Shown here one piece after another: positions 1-7,447 of a stretch of DNA of 10,244 nt. The DNA lies in the NCBI GenBank assembly GCA_015490105.1, contig WFYK01000200.1, forward strand, positions 1 to 10,244. The letters are read 5' to 3'. Under the pieces are notes generated by a model that saw only the letters and a list, made by a program, of their open reading frames with translations, was not told where the DNA came from and searched no databases. This stretch comes from Aquificaceae bacterium (GTDB taxonomy: Bacteria > Aquificota > Aquificia > Aquificales > Aquificaceae). Made by a program: the position numbers and the translations under genes. Every line of letters begins with the position of its first letter. Within the stretch, counting starts at the first letter, position 1.

Positions 1-881
1 CCTTCGTTTTGATCTTGAGATTGAGTTGTCTCCATAGCTTTAGGAGCATCTTGGTTTTGCACAGAGGAGGTTAAAATTTTCTCCTGTGGGATTTCTCGGC
101 TAATAGGTTTTTGAAGTGTCGGATCTTTTAAATTGCTGCTCCCTTCAAAGGTTTTAGGAGTGAAGTTGACGTTCTCTTTAAGCTCAGGTAAGGGGGGTTT
201 CACAGATGTTTTCTCTTTTATAATTTGTGCGGTTTTTGTAATTTCATAGACTTCAATGGTTCTTGATACAGATTCTTTTTCATCTTTAAATGTCCGTGCA
301 AGTTCAATATCTTCCGGCGGTTTTTGGCTTTGAGTGTTAAGCAACGGGGTCAACTTTTGAAAAAGGTTGTTTAAGAGTTCTGGACTTTCAGGAAGATCTT
401 TTAAAATTCGTTCTAATACTTGTTTTTTGTTTTCTTCGGGCAGTTCAACGAAGTCTTTCAGGCTATCGAGTCCGAGATTTTCTATTTCTCCTTCCACCTT
501 GTGAAGGAACTTCACCCCTTCATTCCCTAAAATCTTCTGAACTATGTCGTGCCTCTTTTCTTCAGGTATGGAGGCAAAAGCCTTAAGCAGGTTATCCAAA
601 AAGGGTAGATCCTTTTCTATGTCCTTTGAAAGATGCACAAATTTCCGAGAGTTTATATCGTCGAGGTAGTGTTTTGCCTTTTGAACTACTGCTTGCCTTA
701 CGTCTTCCGAAAGCTGGCCTTGGGAGTTCAAATCAGAGAGCAGGGAAAGTAGAACTTCTTCAAAGCTTAGATCGGATTGGATTAACGCGGCTTCAGGGAA
801 AGCTCCTTGCGATAGGTTTACCTTCAGCTTTCCGTCTTTGAATCCAGAAAGTAAGGAGATCAGATCAAAGCCCTTTAGCAT
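1..881 (-). CDS. Unidentified protein, N-terminal part (possibly FliK-like); runs off left edge
   Basis: An uninterrupted minus-strand frame starts at the ATG at 879-881 (an in-frame GTG precedes it at 882-884) and continues for 293 codons to the window edge, so the C-terminus is missing. It begins MLKGFDLISLLSGFKDGKL. Residues 1 to about 180 are acidic, Leu-rich and predicted helical, with repeated blocks such as FEEVLLSLLSDL, FLDNLLKAFASIPEEKRHDI and ELPEENKKQVLERILKDLPE. From about residue 185 it becomes Pro/Gln/Ser/Thr/Lys-rich and looks disordered (for example QSQKPPEDIE, SVKPPLPELKE). No signal peptide or membrane segment is visible. A helical head followed by a Gln/Pro-rich linker resembles flagellar hook-length control proteins (FliK), whose diagnostic domain is C-terminal and would lie outside the window, so that identity is only a guess. 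It is transcribed divergently from glnE. The reading frame itself is convincing: open throughout, with codon use like its neighbours. Confidence 0.75.
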   Translation of the reverse strand, partial: MLKGFDLISLLSGFKDGKLKVNLSQGAFPEAALIQSDLSFEEVLLSLLSDLNSQGQLSEDVRQAVVQKAKHYLDDINSRKFVHLSKDIEKDLPFLDNLLKAFASIPEEKRHDIVQKILGNEGVKFLHKVEGEIENLGLDSLKDFVELPEENKKQVLERILKDLPESPELLNNLFQKLTPLLNTQSQKPPEDIELARTFKDEKESVSRTIEVYEITKTAQIIKEKTSVKPPLPELKENVNFTPKTFEGSSNLKDPTLQKPISREIPQEKILTSSVQNQDAPKAMETTQSQDQNE

Positions 882-924
882 CACTTTCTGTTTTTATCGG
901 CAAGTTCCTCTAAACTGTTTAGTT
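882..924. promoter_or_regulatory. Divergent intergenic region with 13-base palindrome
   Basis: These 43 bases separate the start of the left-edge minus-strand gene from the preferred glnE ATG. They must hold or overlap the promoters of both genes unless these lie in coding sequence. CTAAACTGTTTAG at 910-922 is a perfect palindrome around T916 and ends two bases before the glnE start codon. No clear -35/-10 pair and no Shine-Dalgarno for glnE can be seen. The palindrome could be an operator or chance. Confidence 0.4.
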
Positions 925-3708
925 ATGGTTCCCTCCGAATGGTGGAAGATAGCCCAAGGGAAGGTTTTTAATTTAGAGGAAGTAAAAGGTTACTTTGAAA
1001 AGCTTTTGTCCCTTCACCCGGAGCCTAAAAGCTTGATCAACTACCTGAACGAAAGACGTTTTGTTCTGCTCTTGGAAATCTTAGAGCAAAGCGAGTGCTT
1101 GAGGAAGTTTCTCTTCAGACATCCTACAGCCTTCGAGGAAACTATCCCTAACCTCTGGTATCTCTTCAAAGAAAAAGATAACTATCTTAAGGAGCTCAAA
1201 GATCTCGTAGGTGATGGAGACAGTGAAGAGGAAGTCTCCAAAAAGCTTGCATATTACAGGCATAGAGAACTCCTCAGGATATTTGCCAAAACCCTTCTCA
1301 AAACCGCCCGACTTGAGGACATCCTCAGGGAATACTCCTACCTTCCAGACGCTATGCTGGAAATTGTCTACGAGAGAGCATTCCTCGATGCGGTAGATCG
1401 GTTCGGTGAACCTAAGACCCAACGTGGTGAAACCGCAAAGGCGGTGATAATAGGTTTGGGCAAGCTCGGAAGCGAAGAACTTAACTTCTACTCTGACGTG
1501 GACCTTATGTTTATCCACTCGGAAGATAAGGGTTTTGCGGGGAAACTTAGCCTGCCGGAATTTTTCTCGGAAGTCTTTAAAAAGGTTCTAAAGATTATGG
1601 GAACTACCACGGAAGAGGGAAAACCCTACGAAGTGGACATGGATCTGAGACCCTTCGGAAAGAGCGGACCGATCAGTATGTCTCTGAGGAGCGCGGAGCT
1701 TTACTACGAATCTTACGGAAGGATATGGGAAAGGTTTGCTCTCCTCAGGGCAAGACCCGTGGCGGGAGATAAAACCCTCGGAGAGAAATTTATGAAGGAG
1801 GTGGTAAAGCCCTTCGTTTTTAGATCCGCGGACTACAAACTGGTAGAAGAGATAAGGATGATGAAAAGCAGGATAGAGGCCGAGTCCAAGAAGAGGCTTA
1901 TGAGGGGATACAACGTAAAAACGGGGGAAGGAGGTATAAGAGAGGTTGAGTTTACGGTTCAATCCCTGTGCATACTTCTGGGTTATAGAAATCCACTTTT
2001 GAGGGAAAGCAATACCTTCAGAGCAATTTGGAAACTCCATCAAAAAGGGGTCTTTTCGGACGAGGAAGCCCTGTTTCTTGAGGATGCCTATACCTTTTTG
2101 AGGGATCTCGAACACAGGATACAGATGAAAAACTGTTTACAGACACAAGTTCTAACGCAGGAGGAGTTCTTTGCAAAGGCTCTCGGATTTGAAAATGTGG
2201 ATGACTTTTTAGGAAAACTTGACCAGATAAAGAAAGGGGTAAGAGAAATTTTCGACAGCCTTATTCCCGAGAAAAAGGAAAGAAATCTTCAGCCTATTCA
2301 AATAGCTCTTCTTACGGAAGATAAAGATTACGGGAACTTTTTGCTCAAAGAAAAAGGCTTTAAAAACCCATCAGGAGCTTTTAATAAGCTTTCTGGATAT
2401 CTCTACGGAAAGGAAGGTTTTAACCTTTCTGACAAGGACAAGGATAGATTTCTGTGTTTAGTTCCGCGGATAGTGGACCTTTCTTCTTCAACCCCCGATC
2501 CGGACGAAACTCTGAACAACTTTGACAAATTCTTCTCCAACCCAACCGGTAGGAAAGTAATACTGAGTGATCCTAAAGAGGACTTCTTAGAGGGACTTTT
2601 TAGGGTATTTTCCCTTTCCTCTTCACTGTCTTCTTTGATAAGCAAGAATCCCGATCTTGTTGAAGACGTTCTTACCCTCTACAGAGAATACCCTACAAAA
2701 GAAAAGCTGGAAGAGGAGTTTGAAAAATATAAGGAGATACTACCACTCAGTCCTGAAAATCTCTTCAGAAGGTTTAAAAAGGTTTGGGAAATAAGGATAG
2801 GGCTCGTGTATTTGATGGGAGAAAGAAGCTACGAAAACCTGAAGGGGCTTTTTGAAGCTCTTAGCATGCTTGCGGACTTTCTGCTTGAAAAACTCTGGGA
2901 CTACTTAGGCTTGAACTCGCTTCCCAGCGTTTGTTTAGCTCTGGGCAAGCTCGGTAGCAGGGAACTGGGATTTAAGTCGGATTTAGATCTTGTTTTCTGC
3001 GTGAAGGATCAACCAGCCAAGGAAGAAACTACTACTAAGGTTCAAAATCTCGTAAGGTTTATAACCGCCCACACATCGGAGGGCTACCTCTACGAAGTTG
3101 ATTTCAGACTCAGACCTATGGGGACAAAAGGTGAACTCGTTCCTACACTGGACTTCTATGAAAGGTATTTCAAAAATGACGCCAGAACTTGGGAGAGAAT
3201 AGCTTGGACCCGATCGAGGTTTGTGGTAGGTGATAGGGAGACCTTTCAAGAGTTGGAAAATCGCATAAGGGAGTTCCTCTTCGAAGGTGAGTGGGGTCCG
3301 ACGCAAAGAAAAGAGGTGTATGAAATGAGACTGAAGCTGGAACAGCTTTCTAAGAAAAGCAGGTTCGGTGTAGATCTGAAGTTCGCCCCGGGAGGAATTG
3401 TGGACGGAGAGTTTTTAGTTCAGTATCTACTTATTAAAGAGAAGATAAGGGAACCTTCCATGATAAGGGGTTTCGAAATTCTCAGGGATAAATACCCGCT
3501 TCTAAATCAGGCTTACGAATCTTTTATGTTTCTAAGGATGGCGGAAACACATCTGAGACTGGTCAAGGAAGTAGGGGGATCCTTTATGAAAAATACGGAT
3601 ATCCCTAAAGTAGCCCGATCGATGGGTATGGAGGAAGATGAATTTCACGAGAGGTTAAGGGTCCATATGAAAACGCTGAGGGATGTATTTTTAGAGTTTT
3701 TGGGTTAA
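925..3708 (+). CDS. glnE: Bifunctional glutamine synthetase adenylyltransferase / adenylyl-removing enzyme
   Basis: GlnE attaches AMP to a tyrosine of glutamine synthetase and removes it, tuning nitrogen assimilation in response to PII and glutamine in the cytoplasm. From the ATG at 925 the protein is 927 residues, close to the roughly 950 of the E. coli enzyme. Both nucleotidyltransferase halves are visible. The N-terminal (deadenylylating) half has GLGKLGSEELNF at 177-188, the Asp pair D191/D193, VDMDLRPFG at 237-245 and GGIREVEF further on. The C-terminal (adenylylating) half has LGKLGSREL at 673-681, D686/D688, VDFRLRPMG at 725-733 and GGIVDGEF. The frame stays open upstream to a TTG at 838, but that would overlap the divergent gene, so 925 is preferred; neither start has a good ribosome site. 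An oddity is Asp in the N-terminal VDMDLRP where E. coli has Arg. The stop codon overlaps that of convergent hisB. Confidence 0.95.
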   Translation: MVPSEWWKIAQGKVFNLEEVKGYFEKLLSLHPEPKSLINYLNERRFVLLLEILEQSECLRKFLFRHPTAFEETIPNLWYLFKEKDNYLKELKDLVGDGDSEEEVSKKLAYYRHRELLRIFAKTLLKTARLEDILREYSYLPDAMLEIVYERAFLDAVDRFGEPKTQRGETAKAVIIGLGKLGSEELNFYSDVDLMFIHSEDKGFAGKLSLPEFFSEVFKKVLKIMGTTTEEGKPYEVDMDLRPFGKSGPISMSLRSAELYYESYGRIWERFALLRARPVAGDKTLGEKFMKEVVKPFVFRSADYKLVEEIRMMKSRIEAESKKRLMRGYNVKTGEGGIREVEFTVQSLCILLGYRNPLLRESNTFRAIWKLHQKGVFSDEEALFLEDAYTFLRDLEHRIQMKNCLQTQVLTQEEFFAKALGFENVDDFLGKLDQIKKGVREIFDSLIPEKKERNLQPIQIALLTEDKDYGNFLLKEKGFKNPSGAFNKLSGYLYGKEGFNLSDKDKDRFLCLVPRIVDLSSSTPDPDETLNNFDKFFSNPTGRKVILSDPKEDFLEGLFRVFSLSSSLSSLISKNPDLVEDVLTLYREYPTKEKLEEEFEKYKEILPLSPENLFRRFKKVWEIRIGLVYLMGERSYENLKGLFEALSMLADFLLEKLWDYLGLNSLPSVCLALGKLGSRELGFKSDLDLVFCVKDQPAKEETTTKVQNLVRFITAHTSEGYLYEVDFRLRPMGTKGELVPTLDFYERYFKNDARTWERIAWTRSRFVVGDRETFQELENRIREFLFEGEWGPTQRKEVYEMRLKLEQLSKKSRFGVDLKFAPGGIVDGEFLVQYLLIKEKIREPSMIRGFEILRDKYPLLNQAYESFMFLRMAETHLRLVKEVGGSFMKNTDIPKVARSMGMEEDEFHERLRVHMKTLRDVFLEFLG

Positions 3709-4283
3709 AGGCTTCCCTTAGTAGAAGGGACATCACCCCCAACAATACTCACCGCCTCCTTAAGGGCAAGGGCAAAAGCTTTAAAAGAGGCTTCCGCTAC
3801 ATGATGAAGAATTTTCCCTTCCATGACCTTTATATGGAGAGTCGATTTGGATTCTAAAGCGAATCCTTTAAAAAATTCCCAAATGAGCTCAAAATCGAAC
3901 TCAGTGATCTTGCCACGCAGGTTTTTATCTTCATAATAAAATAGACCCCTTCCTGAAAAGTCGATCGCACACAAAACCAGAGCTTCATCCATAGGAACTA
4001 TTGCGTCTCCGTATCGCCTTATACCTTTTTTGTCTCCTAAAGCTTTTAAAACCGCACTTCCGAGAACTATACCGCAGTCCTCAACCGTGTGGTGATGGGA
4101 TACATGAACGTCGCCTCTGGCCTTCACTTCCAAATCGAATCTTCCGTGCTTAGCAAAGCTTTCAAGCATGTGGGTCAAAAAACCTACAGGTGTATCTATC
4201 TTGTAAAGGCCCTGTCCGTCGAGGTTTATCTTTACCTCTATGTCGGTTTCGCGCGTTTTTCTCGAAAAGGAGGCTTGCCTCAT
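3705..4283 (-). CDS. hisB: Imidazoleglycerol-phosphate dehydratase
   Basis: HisB dehydrates imidazole-glycerol-phosphate to imidazole-acetol-phosphate in histidine biosynthesis, using Mn2+ bound by histidine/glutamate clusters. At 192 residues it is the stand-alone dehydratase, without the phosphatase domain fused to it in enterobacteria. Seen motifs: GFLTHMLESFAKHGRFDL at 34-51, the metal-binding HHHTVEDCG at 63-71, and the second metal site HHVAEASFKA at 160-169; the tail DVPSTKGSL is typical. In the first motif the two residues before HHTVED are Ser-His where E. coli has Asp-Asp. The ATG overlaps the TGA of the upstream oxidoreductase gene (ATGA), and no Shine-Dalgarno is visible, so translation probably depends on coupling. 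No other his genes are in the window, so the pathway genes are apparently dispersed here. Confidence 0.96.
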   Translation of the reverse strand: MRQASFSRKTRETDIEVKINLDGQGLYKIDTPVGFLTHMLESFAKHGRFDLEVKARGDVHVSHHHTVEDCGIVLGSAVLKALGDKKGIRRYGDAIVPMDEALVLCAIDFSGRGLFYYEDKNLRGKITEFDFELIWEFFKGFALESKSTLHIKVMEGKILHHVAEASFKAFALALKEAVSIVGGDVPSTKGSL

Positions 4284-5410
4284 TTAGGTAATTTTACAGG
4301 TTCTAAGGTGGGATCCGGCCTTTTTCCCGTTAGTATCTCGAGGAGTTCCTTAACGGAGATTATCCCTTGCCTTTTAAGTCTGTGGCCGTTGGCTCCTATT
4401 ATGAATATCCCCTCTTCGTAGTTTCCGAGCCACGCGGCACCGAGCCTATCCGCTATACAAAATCCTACCTTCTTAGCTTCTTCTCCCCTTTTGCAGGGTG
4501 TAACACAGTTAGAGACACAGCCGTTCCAGCCGTTTACACCTGCAAGCAGTCTCTCTATAAAGGGTGTTTTTATAACCCTCAGAGGGTAGCCGACGGGAGA
4601 CTTAAGAAGAATTATGTCTTCTTCCTTCGCGTTTAGAACGACCTCTTTGTAAATCAGAGGTGCGTCGCACTCGTGGGTGGCTACGAAGCGTGTGGCCATC
4701 TGAACTCCCGCAGCACCCCTCTCTATATACCACTTTATGTCTTCATAGCTCCAGACTCCGCCTGCCACTATAACTGGAATGTCTCCCCACCTTTTAGCCT
4801 CCTCCAACACGCTCGGAAGTAAATTTTCAAGCTGATACTCTTCCTTGAAGCAATCTTCATATTTGAAACCTTGATGTCCTCCGGACTTGGGACCTTCTAA
4901 TATTACCGCGTCGGGCAAGCGGTTATATTTACGTTTCCAAGTTTTGCATATTAGCCTTAGAGCCCTTGCGGAAGAGACTATAGGAACCAAAGCTACTTTA
5001 TATCCTTCTACATACTGGGGCAAAGAAAGGGGCAATCCCGCTCCGGAAATTATCAGATCAGCACCTGCTTGTGCAGCGTCCCTTGCGACCCTTCCGTAAT
5101 CGGTTATAGCAGCGAGTATGTTAACACCTATGGCTCCGTTGCCTCCGGAGATCTCCTTAGCGTCCCTGATGATTCTCTTTAAAGCCTCCGCGTTGTGGGT
5201 GTTTTCAGAATTTATAGGTCTTCCGAAACGATCGCGCTTTACCAGATCGGGATGGCGATATCCGGTTCCCACCGCGGAAACCACACCTACAGCGCCTTCC
5301 CTCGCAACCGCACCTGCGAGGTTTTCCCAAGATATACCAACTCCCATACCGCCTTGGATAATGGGTATGTCAACCTCTATGTGACCTATTCTGAGCTTTG
5401 GCAAACTCAT
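4280..5410 (-). CDS. FMN-dependent nitronate monooxygenase / FabK-like NAD(P)H flavin oxidoreductase
   Basis: A 376-residue TIM-barrel flavoprotein of the nitronate monooxygenase (2-nitropropane dioxygenase)/FabK/YrpB superfamily. Family signs: IPIIQGGMGVGIS at 15-27, GAVGVVSAVGTG at 39-50, the loop KSGGHQGF at 175-182 (His179 matches the catalytic histidine of nitronate monooxygenases), the FMN-phosphate segment VIVAGGVW at 213-220, and GVQMATRF at 235-242. A C-terminal portion carries four cysteines, C298, C302, C306 and C318, in CVSNCVTPC and GFCIADRL; this may be a subfamily metal or iron-sulfur site. The substrate cannot be decided: nitronate detoxification, enoyl-ACP reduction, or another flavin reaction are all open. 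It is the first gene of an operon with hisB. Upstream, TAGGAG lies 15 bases from the ATG, an overlong spacing, and an AAGG sits very close to the ATG. Confidence 0.88.
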   Translation of the reverse strand: MSLPKLRIGHIEVDIPIIQGGMGVGISWENLAGAVAREGAVGVVSAVGTGYRHPDLVKRDRFGRPINSENTHNAEALKRIIRDAKEISGGNGAIGVNILAAITDYGRVARDAAQAGADLIISGAGLPLSLPQYVEGYKVALVPIVSSARALRLICKTWKRKYNRLPDAVILEGPKSGGHQGFKYEDCFKEEYQLENLLPSVLEEAKRWGDIPVIVAGGVWSYEDIKWYIERGAAGVQMATRFVATHECDAPLIYKEVVLNAKEEDIILLKSPVGYPLRVIKTPFIERLLAGVNGWNGCVSNCVTPCKRGEEAKKVGFCIADRLGAAWLGNYEEGIFIIGANGHRLKRQGIISVKELLEILTGKRPDPTLEPVKLPK

Positions 5411-5461
5411 GGCCTTTTTAATTTACTCCTAAATCCGGTGGTGTGTTAGTTTATTTGAATC
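5411..5461. promoter_or_regulatory. Divergent promoter region between oxidoreductase-hisB and glmU-minCDE
   Basis: These 51 bases are the only non-coding space between the two divergent operons, so both promoters should lie here or extend into coding sequence. The region is AT-rich at both flanks with a GC-richer centre. TTTACT (5422-5427) with TTAGTT (5446-5451) is a poor candidate promoter toward glmU; nothing convincing is seen in the other direction. No Shine-Dalgarno precedes the glmU ATG. Confidence 0.45.
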
Positions 5462-6847
5462 ATGAAGGCGATAGTGCTGGGAGCGGGGAAAGGAACGCGT
5501 ATGAAGAGTAAAAAACCGAAAGTTCTGCATCCTTTACTTGGAAAACCTATGATCTGGTATGTTCTCAGCACACTAAGGCAAGCGGGCTTGGAAGACATAG
5601 CCCTCGTTGTAGGCTACGGCGCGGAGGAAGTAAAAAAGGAGGTAGGGGATCAGGTAACCTACTTCTTTCAGGAAAATCCCGCTGGAGGAACCGCGGACGC
5701 GGTCCTGAGTGCTATAGAGTTTTGGAGAACCTACGAAGGCTACATTCTAATCACCAACGGCGACAGCCCCCTTGTATCGCCTCAAACCCTGAGAGGGATA
5801 CAGAGGTTCATTCACATGGTAGAAGAATACGAAAAGATAAAGCTCTCGGGAGTAGTTCTTTATGCTTCTTTGCCCGACCCGACAGGCTACGGGAGGGTGA
5901 TCTTTGAGGAGGGCAGTGATCGGATAGTAAAGATAGTGGAAGAGAAAGATGCGACACCTCAAGAAAGGGGTGTTAACACTGTAAATGCAGGTGTATACGT
6001 CTTTTGGGCCCCGCACCTCTTAGAGGCAATCTTTAAAATAAAGCCCAGTCCCGTTACGGGAGAGCTCTACATCACCGATGCGGTGAATATACTTTCGGAG
6101 AAGGGATACGAAGTAAGAGGCTTTATGGCTTCTGATCCTTCCGAAATATTGGGGGTTAACGACAGGTGGGACCTCGCGGTGGCGGAAAACCTACTCCGTC
6201 TCAAGCTCATAAAGTATTGGGCCCAAAGGGGGGTGACCTTTAGAAACCCGGAAACGATTTGGATAGAGCCTGATGTGGATCTTTCTCCAGAAGTGGAAGT
6301 TCGCCAAGGAGCGGTTCTGAAGGGAAAAACCAAGGTGGAAAAGGGGGTTCTAATAGGCGAGGGGGTCGTTTTGGAGAATTCCACAGTAGAGGAAGGTGCA
6401 AGGATCCTTCCCTACTCTGTGGTGGAAAGTTCTACGATCAAGGCGGGTGCGATCGTGGGGCCTTTTGCAAGACTCAGAAACAATACGGTTGTAGGAGAAA
6501 GCGCTGAAGTAGGTAACTTCGTGGAGGTAAAGAACAGCACTTTGGGGAAGGAAGTAAAAGCAAAGCACTTGAGCTACATAGGAGATGCGACCGTAGGCGA
6601 TCGCGTAAACGTGGGAGCGGGGGTAGTCTTTGCCAACTTCGACGGTAAGAAAAAGTATCACACGGTTGTAGAAGAAGGAGCCTTTATCGGAAGCAACTCC
6701 CTGCTTATAGCTCCTATAAAAGTGGGTAAGCTCGCCTACATTGCGGGAGGGTCCGCAGTTTCCAAAGATGTCCCTGAAGGTACCCTCGCGGTCGAGCGGG
6801 CAAGACTAAGAATAGTAAAGGACAAAGGTAAACAAAAGCTTTTGTGA
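5462..6847 (+). CDS. glmU: Bifunctional N-acetylglucosamine-1-phosphate uridyltransferase / glucosamine-1-phosphate acetyltransferase
   Basis: GlmU acetylates glucosamine-1-phosphate and then couples it to UMP, giving UDP-GlcNAc for peptidoglycan and lipopolysaccharide. The 461-residue length matches the family (E. coli 456). The N-terminal uridyltransferase domain shows LGAGKGTRMKSKKPKVLH at 6-23, NGDSPL with metal-ligand D101, a VNTVNAGVYVF segment, and N233 in GVNDRWDLAVAE, matching the E. coli D105/N227 pair. The C-terminal left-handed beta-helix has hexapeptide repeats from about residue 265 to 430, with GPFARLR, KNSTLG and KHLSYIGDA, where H369 corresponds to the acetyltransferase catalytic His363 of E. 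coli. It is the first gene of the glmU-minCDE run, with 18 bases to minC. No ribosome site is seen before the ATG, although the annotated start is fixed by the family motif. Confidence 0.97.
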   Translation: MKAIVLGAGKGTRMKSKKPKVLHPLLGKPMIWYVLSTLRQAGLEDIALVVGYGAEEVKKEVGDQVTYFFQENPAGGTADAVLSAIEFWRTYEGYILITNGDSPLVSPQTLRGIQRFIHMVEEYEKIKLSGVVLYASLPDPTGYGRVIFEEGSDRIVKIVEEKDATPQERGVNTVNAGVYVFWAPHLLEAIFKIKPSPVTGELYITDAVNILSEKGYEVRGFMASDPSEILGVNDRWDLAVAENLLRLKLIKYWAQRGVTFRNPETIWIEPDVDLSPEVEVRQGAVLKGKTKVEKGVLIGEGVVLENSTVEEGARILPYSVVESSTIKAGAIVGPFARLRNNTVVGESAEVGNFVEVKNSTLGKEVKAKHLSYIGDATVGDRVNVGAGVVFANFDGKKKYHTVVEEGAFIGSNSLLIAPIKVGKLAYIAGGSAVSKDVPEGTLAVERARLRIVKDKGKQKLL

Positions 6848-6854
6848 AGGAGGT
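6847..6854 (+). promoter_or_regulatory. Strong ribosome binding site for minC
   Basis: AAGGAGGT is a full anti-Shine-Dalgarno complement. It begins at the last base of the glmU stop codon and lies 11 bases before the GTG. It supports the GTG at 6866 as the minC start. Confidence 0.8.
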
Positions 6855-6865
6855 ATCATAAAATT

Positions 6866-7447
6866 GTGGTTGAGGTAAGGGGGGTAACCCTTCCTGTAAT
6901 AGCGCTCAGGATAGACCCAAAAGCGGGCGTAGAAGAGGTAAAGGAAGCGGTCCGCAAAAAAATCAAGGGAAACCTGTTCAAAGGCGGGTTTTTTCTGATA
7001 GAAAACGCTCACGAGCTGTCACCGGAGGTATTAAGTGAAGTAGAAAGCTTCCTAAAGGACTTAAACGTAAAGCACATAAACAGGTTCAAAGAGCCGAAAG
7101 AGAAGAAGGAAAAGGTTTCTGAGGGGAGGCTTCTTATCGTAGACAAGTCTCTTAGATCCGGCCAGAGGGTGGAGCACTACGGGGACATACTGGTTCTGGG
7201 TGACGTAAACAAGGACGCTGAAGTGGTTGCGGTGGGGAACATAGTGGTTATGGGGGCTCTCAGGGGAATAGCTATAGCGGGAGCTCTCGGAGACGAGAGT
7301 GCTGTAGTAGTAGCTTTGAAGATGGAACCCCAGCAGATAAGGATAGGCAGGAAAATAGCTATATCCGACGGGGAAGATAGATCTTCACCCGGATACCCGG
7401 AAGTAGCGCGCGTGGAAGATGGTAAGATAATTCTTGAGAGTGTATGA
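6866..7447 (+). CDS. minC: Septum site-determining protein MinC (FtsZ inhibitor)
   Basis: MinC blocks FtsZ ring assembly away from midcell and is brought to the membrane by MinD. The protein is 193 residues, shorter than the 231 of E. coli. It has an N-terminal FtsZ-antagonist domain (about 1-70), a short charged linker (EPKEKKEKVSEG, 76-87) and the C-terminal beta-helix that dimerises and binds MinD. The last contains the hallmark RSGQ at 97-100, followed by YGDILVLGDVN, GNIVVMGALRGIAIAGA and a QQIRIG segment. The start is GTG, set by the strong ribosome site upstream; no in-frame ATG competes. The stop overlaps the minD ATG (ATGA). From the literature as I recall it, MinC and MinD of A. aeolicus have been crystallised together and form alternating copolymer filaments, so this pair may be the structurally studied one if the species call is right. 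Confidence 0.95.
   Translation: MVEVRGVTLPVIALRIDPKAGVEEVKEAVRKKIKGNLFKGGFFLIENAHELSPEVLSEVESFLKDLNVKHINRFKEPKEKKEKVSEGRLLIVDKSLRSGQRVEHYGDILVLGDVNKDAEVVAVGNIVVMGALRGIAIAGALGDESAVVVALKMEPQQIRIGRKIAISDGEDRSSPGYPEVARVEDGKIILESV

Noticed and set aside
838..924. N-terminal extension of glnE to a TTG at 838
   Set aside because: It would overlap the divergent left-edge gene by 44 bases, starts with TTG without a ribosome site, and the extra 29 residues look like read-through of the opposite strand; the ATG at 925 fits the family length.
1081..2115. Antisense open frames of 145 and 175 codons within glnE
   Set aside because: They lie opposite a well-conserved gene, have no recognisable motifs or ribosome sites, and have the composition expected of shadows.
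3690..3725. Possible terminator between glnE and hisB
   Set aside because: There is no intergenic space and no stem followed by a T run is visible.
6598..6605. GCGATCGC, resembling the cyanobacterial HIP1 repeat
   Set aside because: It occurs once here, inside glmU coding sequence; a few other CGATCG sites are scattered, which is not evidence of an iterated palindrome.
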